From Pseudomonadota bacterium (GTDB lineage Bacteria > Pseudomonadota > Alphaproteobacteria > Rhizobiales > Devosiaceae), in the NCBI GenBank assembly GCA_023391095.1, contig JAEWBN010000022.1:434001-498000 (forward strand): DNA of 64,000 nt. Direction: 5' to 3'. Made by a program: the position numbers and the translations under genes. The notes beneath the pieces were generated by a model that worked only from the letters and a program-made list of their open reading frames with translations, was not told the DNA's origin and searched no databases. This document shows, in pieces, positions 61,260-64,000 of this stretch (within the stretch, counting starts at the first letter, position 1; each line of letters opens with the position of its first letter).

Positions 61260-61290
61260 TTGACGGCCTATCCCGTGCAGACCATTGTTG

Positions 61291-61319
61291 CCGCGCCCCG
61301 AAAAGGGCGCGGTTTTTTA
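61291..61319 (+). terminator. Terminator of the GntR-ABC-2 operon
   Basis: A perfect 8-bp stem (CCGCGCCC with complement) and 6-nt loop is followed by six T. It lies about 30 nt past the permease stop. Confidence 0.9.
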
Positions 61320-61330
61320 TTGAGGTATTG

Positions 61331-61915
61331 ATGCGCGTCCACCTGGTTCTGGCCCACCCCCTGAAGGACAGTCTCAATGCCCATCTGGCCCAGCATATCG
61401 AGACCGCCCTGCGCGCCCGTGGCATGACCGTCGACCGGCTCGACCTTTACGCCGAGCACTTCGACCCTCGCCTCAGCGCCCACGAACGGGCTCACCACTA
61501 TGCGGAGCCGCAGCCGGCTCCCGACGTCGTCGATCTGCAGGGGCGGCTCCGCGCGGCCGAGCACCTGGTTCTCGTCTTTCCCACTTGGTGGTTTTCCGTG
61601 CCCGCCATCCTCAAGGGCTGGTTCGACCGGGTCTGGGCGCCCGGCTTTGCCTTTGACCAGGGCACGCCGATCAAGCCGCGCCTCACCAACCTCAAATCGG
61701 TGCTTGTCGTGACTACTCTGGGCTCGCCGGGCTGGATTGACCGCCTCGTCATGCGCCAGCCGGTGCGACGGGTTCTCAGGACTGCGCTTGTAGGCGCCTG
61801 CGCGCCCCAGGCGCGATTTACCATGCTGTCACTCCATGGCGCCGAAGAGCTGGACGCCGCCCGGCTGTCCGACTTCACGGGCAAGATCGACAAGGCCCTC
61901 GCGCGGCTGCCGTGA
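61331..61915 (+). CDS. NAD(P)H:quinone-oxidoreductase-like flavoprotein
   Basis: 194 aa flavodoxin-fold enzyme of the WrbA/KefF/QOR family. It shows VHLVLAHPLKDSLNAHLA, LVFPTWWFSVPAILKGWFDRVWAPGFAFD and an FMN-contact LGSPGW. It likely reduces quinones with NAD(P)H. GAGG precedes ATG 61331. It lies directly after the ABC-2 terminator and is probably transcribed on its own. Confidence 0.88.
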   Translation: MRVHLVLAHPLKDSLNAHLAQHIETALRARGMTVDRLDLYAEHFDPRLSAHERAHHYAEPQPAPDVVDLQGRLRAAEHLVLVFPTWWFSVPAILKGWFDRVWAPGFAFDQGTPIKPRLTNLKSVLVVTTLGSPGWIDRLVMRQPVRRVLRTALVGACAPQARFTMLSLHGAEELDAARLSDFTGKIDKALARLP

Positions 61916-62061
61916 CCGGCTTGCAACGGTGCGCCGCCTTTTAGTCAAAATGGGGCGGAAAGCAGAACCAAACTTATGGCTTTTGGCACGAACAGTGCGA
62001 CAATGCCTCCACGACCGGCGGCGGCGTTCGAAGCTTTCTATGCAAACTCCTATCCCCTTGT

Positions 62062-62076
62062 TTAACGTTGGCTTAA
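62062..62076 (+). promoter_or_regulatory. CtrA-type box upstream of bcsN
   Basis: TTAA-CGTTGGC-TTAA matches the full CtrA consensus TTAA-N7-TTAA exactly. It lies 90 nt before the bcsN ATG in a 250-nt intergenic region with no other gene. Cell-cycle control of cellulose synthesis is implied but not shown. Confidence 0.7.
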
Positions 62077-62166
62077 CCACGTTTTTCTTAAGTTTCGGGG
62101 CATAAGCTAGTCAGCAGGCAGAAGGCCGTTGTCGGCGCGACATGACGAAATAAGGTTCGGTCTCGC

Positions 62167-63108
62167 ATGCAGGCCTATTGGGTTCGGGAAGGCATCCGCC
62201 TGTCCCCTGCGAAAGCACTTTTCCGCTCGGCTCTGACCGTTGGGCTGGTTACGGCGCTCGCCGCCTGCTCGACGACGAGGGAACTTCCGCCCAGCGAGGC
62301 TGCTATCGTGGCGCCGGTCGAGGCCATGATCGTACCACCCCCGGGTGGCCCGGGCATCGTCACAGTGGTTTCAACCACCTTTCCCAATGCCGTCCAGCAG
62401 GAAATCCACCTTGTGACGCAAGCGCGCACGGCGGGTGAAAACAAGATCACGGTCCTGCAGTTTGTCGGTTCCGGCGGTGACGGCAGCGACGCCCGCGTGC
62501 GGGACATTCCCTTCACCCAGGTCAACCTCACGCAGGAAGCTCTGGCGGCCTGGCCCGATACCGGCATGGCGGTTTCGCCCTATTATGTGCAGAACGACTA
62601 TGGTCCCTTCGGCTATGCCATCGGCCGACCAGCCAATGGCGACACCTGCATCTATGCCTGGCAACGCATCGAGCCCAGCCGCTCGCCCTCGGGCAGCATC
62701 AAGCGCGGCACGATCAATGTGCGCCTGCAGCTCTGCAAGCAGCGCTCCAGCGAACAGGAACTGCTGGAGGTCATGTACAAGCTGCGTCTGCGCGCCAATG
62801 TGCACACTCCGCTAGCTGCACCGCCCGCGATCGGGCGCATTGCGGCGCCGATCCGGCCCGTCGGCGCCCAAGGCTTTGCCAATGTAATCGACGCCCCCCC
62901 GCCCCGCCCGGCAGCGCCCTCGCCGGCAAGGCCTGCACCGCAGCCTGTCGTCACCCCCACGCCGGCGCCCGTGCCCGTGACGCCTCCGCCCGGCGCACCC
63001 ATCGTGCCCTCTCCCACGGGCACCCGACCGGGCACCACGGCCCCGTTGGTCCCACCGCCGCAATCTGCCGGAGGCGTCATCGTGCCTTCGCCCACCGGAG
63101 CGCAATAG
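62167..63108 (+). CDS. bcsN: Cellulose biosynthesis lipoprotein BcsN
   Basis: 313 aa. The N-terminus has a lipobox (LAAC after LVTALAAC), so it is probably an outer-membrane or periplasmic lipoprotein. The middle is soluble with ANGDTCIYAWQRIE and RLQLCKQRSSEQELLEVMYKLRL. The C-terminal 90 residues are Pro-rich (PAPQPVVTPTPAPVPVTPPP). BcsN is a Rhizobiales-specific cellulose accessory protein. It precedes bcsA by 2 nt. Confidence 0.85.
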   Translation: MQAYWVREGIRLSPAKALFRSALTVGLVTALAACSTTRELPPSEAAIVAPVEAMIVPPPGGPGIVTVVSTTFPNAVQQEIHLVTQARTAGENKITVLQFVGSGGDGSDARVRDIPFTQVNLTQEALAAWPDTGMAVSPYYVQNDYGPFGYAIGRPANGDTCIYAWQRIEPSRSPSGSIKRGTINVRLQLCKQRSSEQELLEVMYKLRLRANVHTPLAAPPAIGRIAAPIRPVGAQGFANVIDAPPPRPAAPSPARPAPQPVVTPTPAPVPVTPPPGAPIVPSPTGTRPGTTAPLVPPPQSAGGVIVPSPTGAQ

Positions 63109-63110
63109 CC

Positions 63111-64000
63111 ATGAGCCGGGCCCTTTCCATCCTTGTCTGGCTCCTGATCGCGCTGGCCACTGTGGTGCTCATCACCCTGCCGGTCAGCCTCGAAGTGCAT
63201 CTGGTCACCTCGGTTCTCCTGATCCTCGCCATGGGCGTGATCAAGACCTTCCGTTTAGAGGGCAACTGGCGCCTGTTGCTCCTCACCTTCGGCACGATGA
63301 TCGTCTTGCGCTACGCCTATTGGCGCACTACCAGCACCCTGCCGCCGGTCAGCGCCTGGGCCGACTTTATCCCCGGCCTCATCCTCTATCTGGCCGAGAT
63401 GTACTGCATCATGATGCTGTTTCTCAGCCTTTTCGTGGTCATCCGGCCCATGCCGCCGCGCCCGCCGACACGGCTGCGGCCGGACCTGCCGGTGCCGTTC
63501 GTGGATGTTTTCATCCCCACCTATAACGAGGACTATGACCTGTTAGCCGGCACGCTTGCCGCGGCCAAGGCCATGGACTACCCGGCCGACCGGTTCACCG
63601 TCTGGCTGCTTGACGATGGCGGCACCGACGCCAAGCGCAACCAGACCAACCCGGACGCCGCTGCCGCCGCGCAGGAGCGGCATGAGCAGTTGCAGGCGCT
63701 CTGCGACGAACTGGGCTGCCGCTACCTGACGCGCGCCGTAAACGAGCACGCCAAGGCCGGCAACCTCAACAATGGCCTTGCCCATTCAACCGGCGAATTC
63801 GTTGCCGTGTTCGACGCCGACCATGCGCCTGCCCGCGACTTTCTCCAGGAAACCGTTCCCTATTTCAGCCAGGATAGCCGGCTCTTCCTGGTCCAGACAC
63901 CGCACTTCTTCCTCAACCCCGATCCGCTGGAGCGCAACCTGCGAACCTTCGAGACCATGCCCTCGGAGAACGAGATGTTTTACGGCGTCATCCAGCGCGG
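63111..64000 (+). CDS. bcsA: Cellulose synthase catalytic subunit BcsA (partial)
   Basis: The first 297 residues are in the window; the gene runs off the right edge. Four to five membrane segments lead into the GT2 domain. The UDP-glucose motifs PTYNEDYD, WLLDDGG, AKAGNLNNGL and FDADHAP are intact. The QxxRW motif and PilZ domain lie beyond the window. It synthesises beta-1,4-glucan at the inner membrane and is activated by c-di-GMP in the family. Confidence 0.95.
   Translation, partial: MSRALSILVWLLIALATVVLITLPVSLEVHLVTSVLLILAMGVIKTFRLEGNWRLLLLTFGTMIVLRYAYWRTTSTLPPVSAWADFIPGLILYLAEMYCIMMLFLSLFVVIRPMPPRPPTRLRPDLPVPFVDVFIPTYNEDYDLLAGTLAAAKAMDYPADRFTVWLLDDGGTDAKRNQTNPDAAAAAQERHEQLQALCDELGCRYLTRAVNEHAKAGNLNNGLAHSTGEFVAVFDADHAPARDFLQETVPYFSQDSRLFLVQTPHFFLNPDPLERNLRTFETMPSENEMFYGVIQR

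Noticed and set aside
61950..62105. A short frame running across the CtrA box
   Set aside because: There is no ribosome site, it covers the regulatory region of bcsN, and its composition is not coding-like.
1..64000. CRISPR arrays, insertion sequences, prophage and integrons
   Set aside because: I saw no regularly spaced repeats, transposases, integrases or phage structural genes; the tRNA-Gly has no adjacent integrase or duplicated 3' end.

Overview
The window looks like a chromosomal segment of an alphaproteobacterium of the order Hyphomicrobiales (Rhizobiales), most plausibly a Devosia/Pelagibacterium-type organism. The reasons are high GC, a GcrA cell-cycle regulator beside argD-argF-hslO, an FrcBCA fructose transporter close to the rhizobial one, the Rhizobiales-type cellulose gene bcsN in front of bcsA, a full CtrA-type box, and a cluster of GANTC methylation sites. 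The genus is an inference. I see no phage, insertion sequence, CRISPR array or rRNA. One tRNA-Gly(CCC) is present.

Layout. 1-11.6 kb holds two sugar-import modules: frcA-frcC-frcB with a divergent ROK regulator, then a five-gene oligopeptide/oligosaccharide-type ABC importer behind a LacI regulator with two matching operators. 11.9-15.3 kb has the tRNA and an AHL quorum-sensing unit (luxR-luxI) running directly into a membrane glycosyltransferase. 15.4-19.7 kb is hslO-argF-argD and gcrA. 19.8-24.6 kb has a secreted esterase, a PhoR-like kinase divergent from ppk2, and an M29 aminopeptidase. 24.6-37.6 kb mixes an FNR-box microprotein, an ABC exporter, a DUF924 protein, a VOC dioxygenase, a class D beta-lactamase, a 3-methyladenine glycosylase, recQ, an acyltransferase-like membrane protein and an asymmetric heterodimeric ABC exporter. 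37.8-43.4 kb has a TSUP permease, a LysR regulator and a four-gene iron/siderophore importer. 43.4-50.9 kb has a PAS-GGDEF cyclase, then a five-gene catabolic operon (RidA, SDR, D-threonine-aldolase-like enzyme, amidohydrolase, TIM-barrel isomerase) divergent from an M81 peptidase. 50.9-57 kb has a three-gene membrane cassette with two 24-residue proteins, truB-rbfA, a hydroxyacid dehydrogenase, an SH3 protein and a FhuF-like reductase. 57-64 kb has a TadE/TadG-like pair, a GntR-controlled ABC-2 system, a quinone-reductase-like flavoprotein, and bcsN-bcsA, which runs off the end.

Themes. Surface polysaccharide is linked by position to three control systems: quorum sensing (glycosyltransferase after luxI), cell cycle (CtrA box before bcsN) and possibly c-di-GMP (the GGDEF protein and BcsA). 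Several regulatory sites can be read directly: an 18-bp LacI operator pair, a 10-bp-arm GntR dyad over a promoter, an FNR/FixK box, AATTTC/GAAATT dyads between the RidA operon and M81, and a candidate lux box. The least described item is the cassette at 50970-52056, where two 24-residue single-span proteins flank a multi-span protein. The 40-residue FNR-box protein at 24712-24834 is second.
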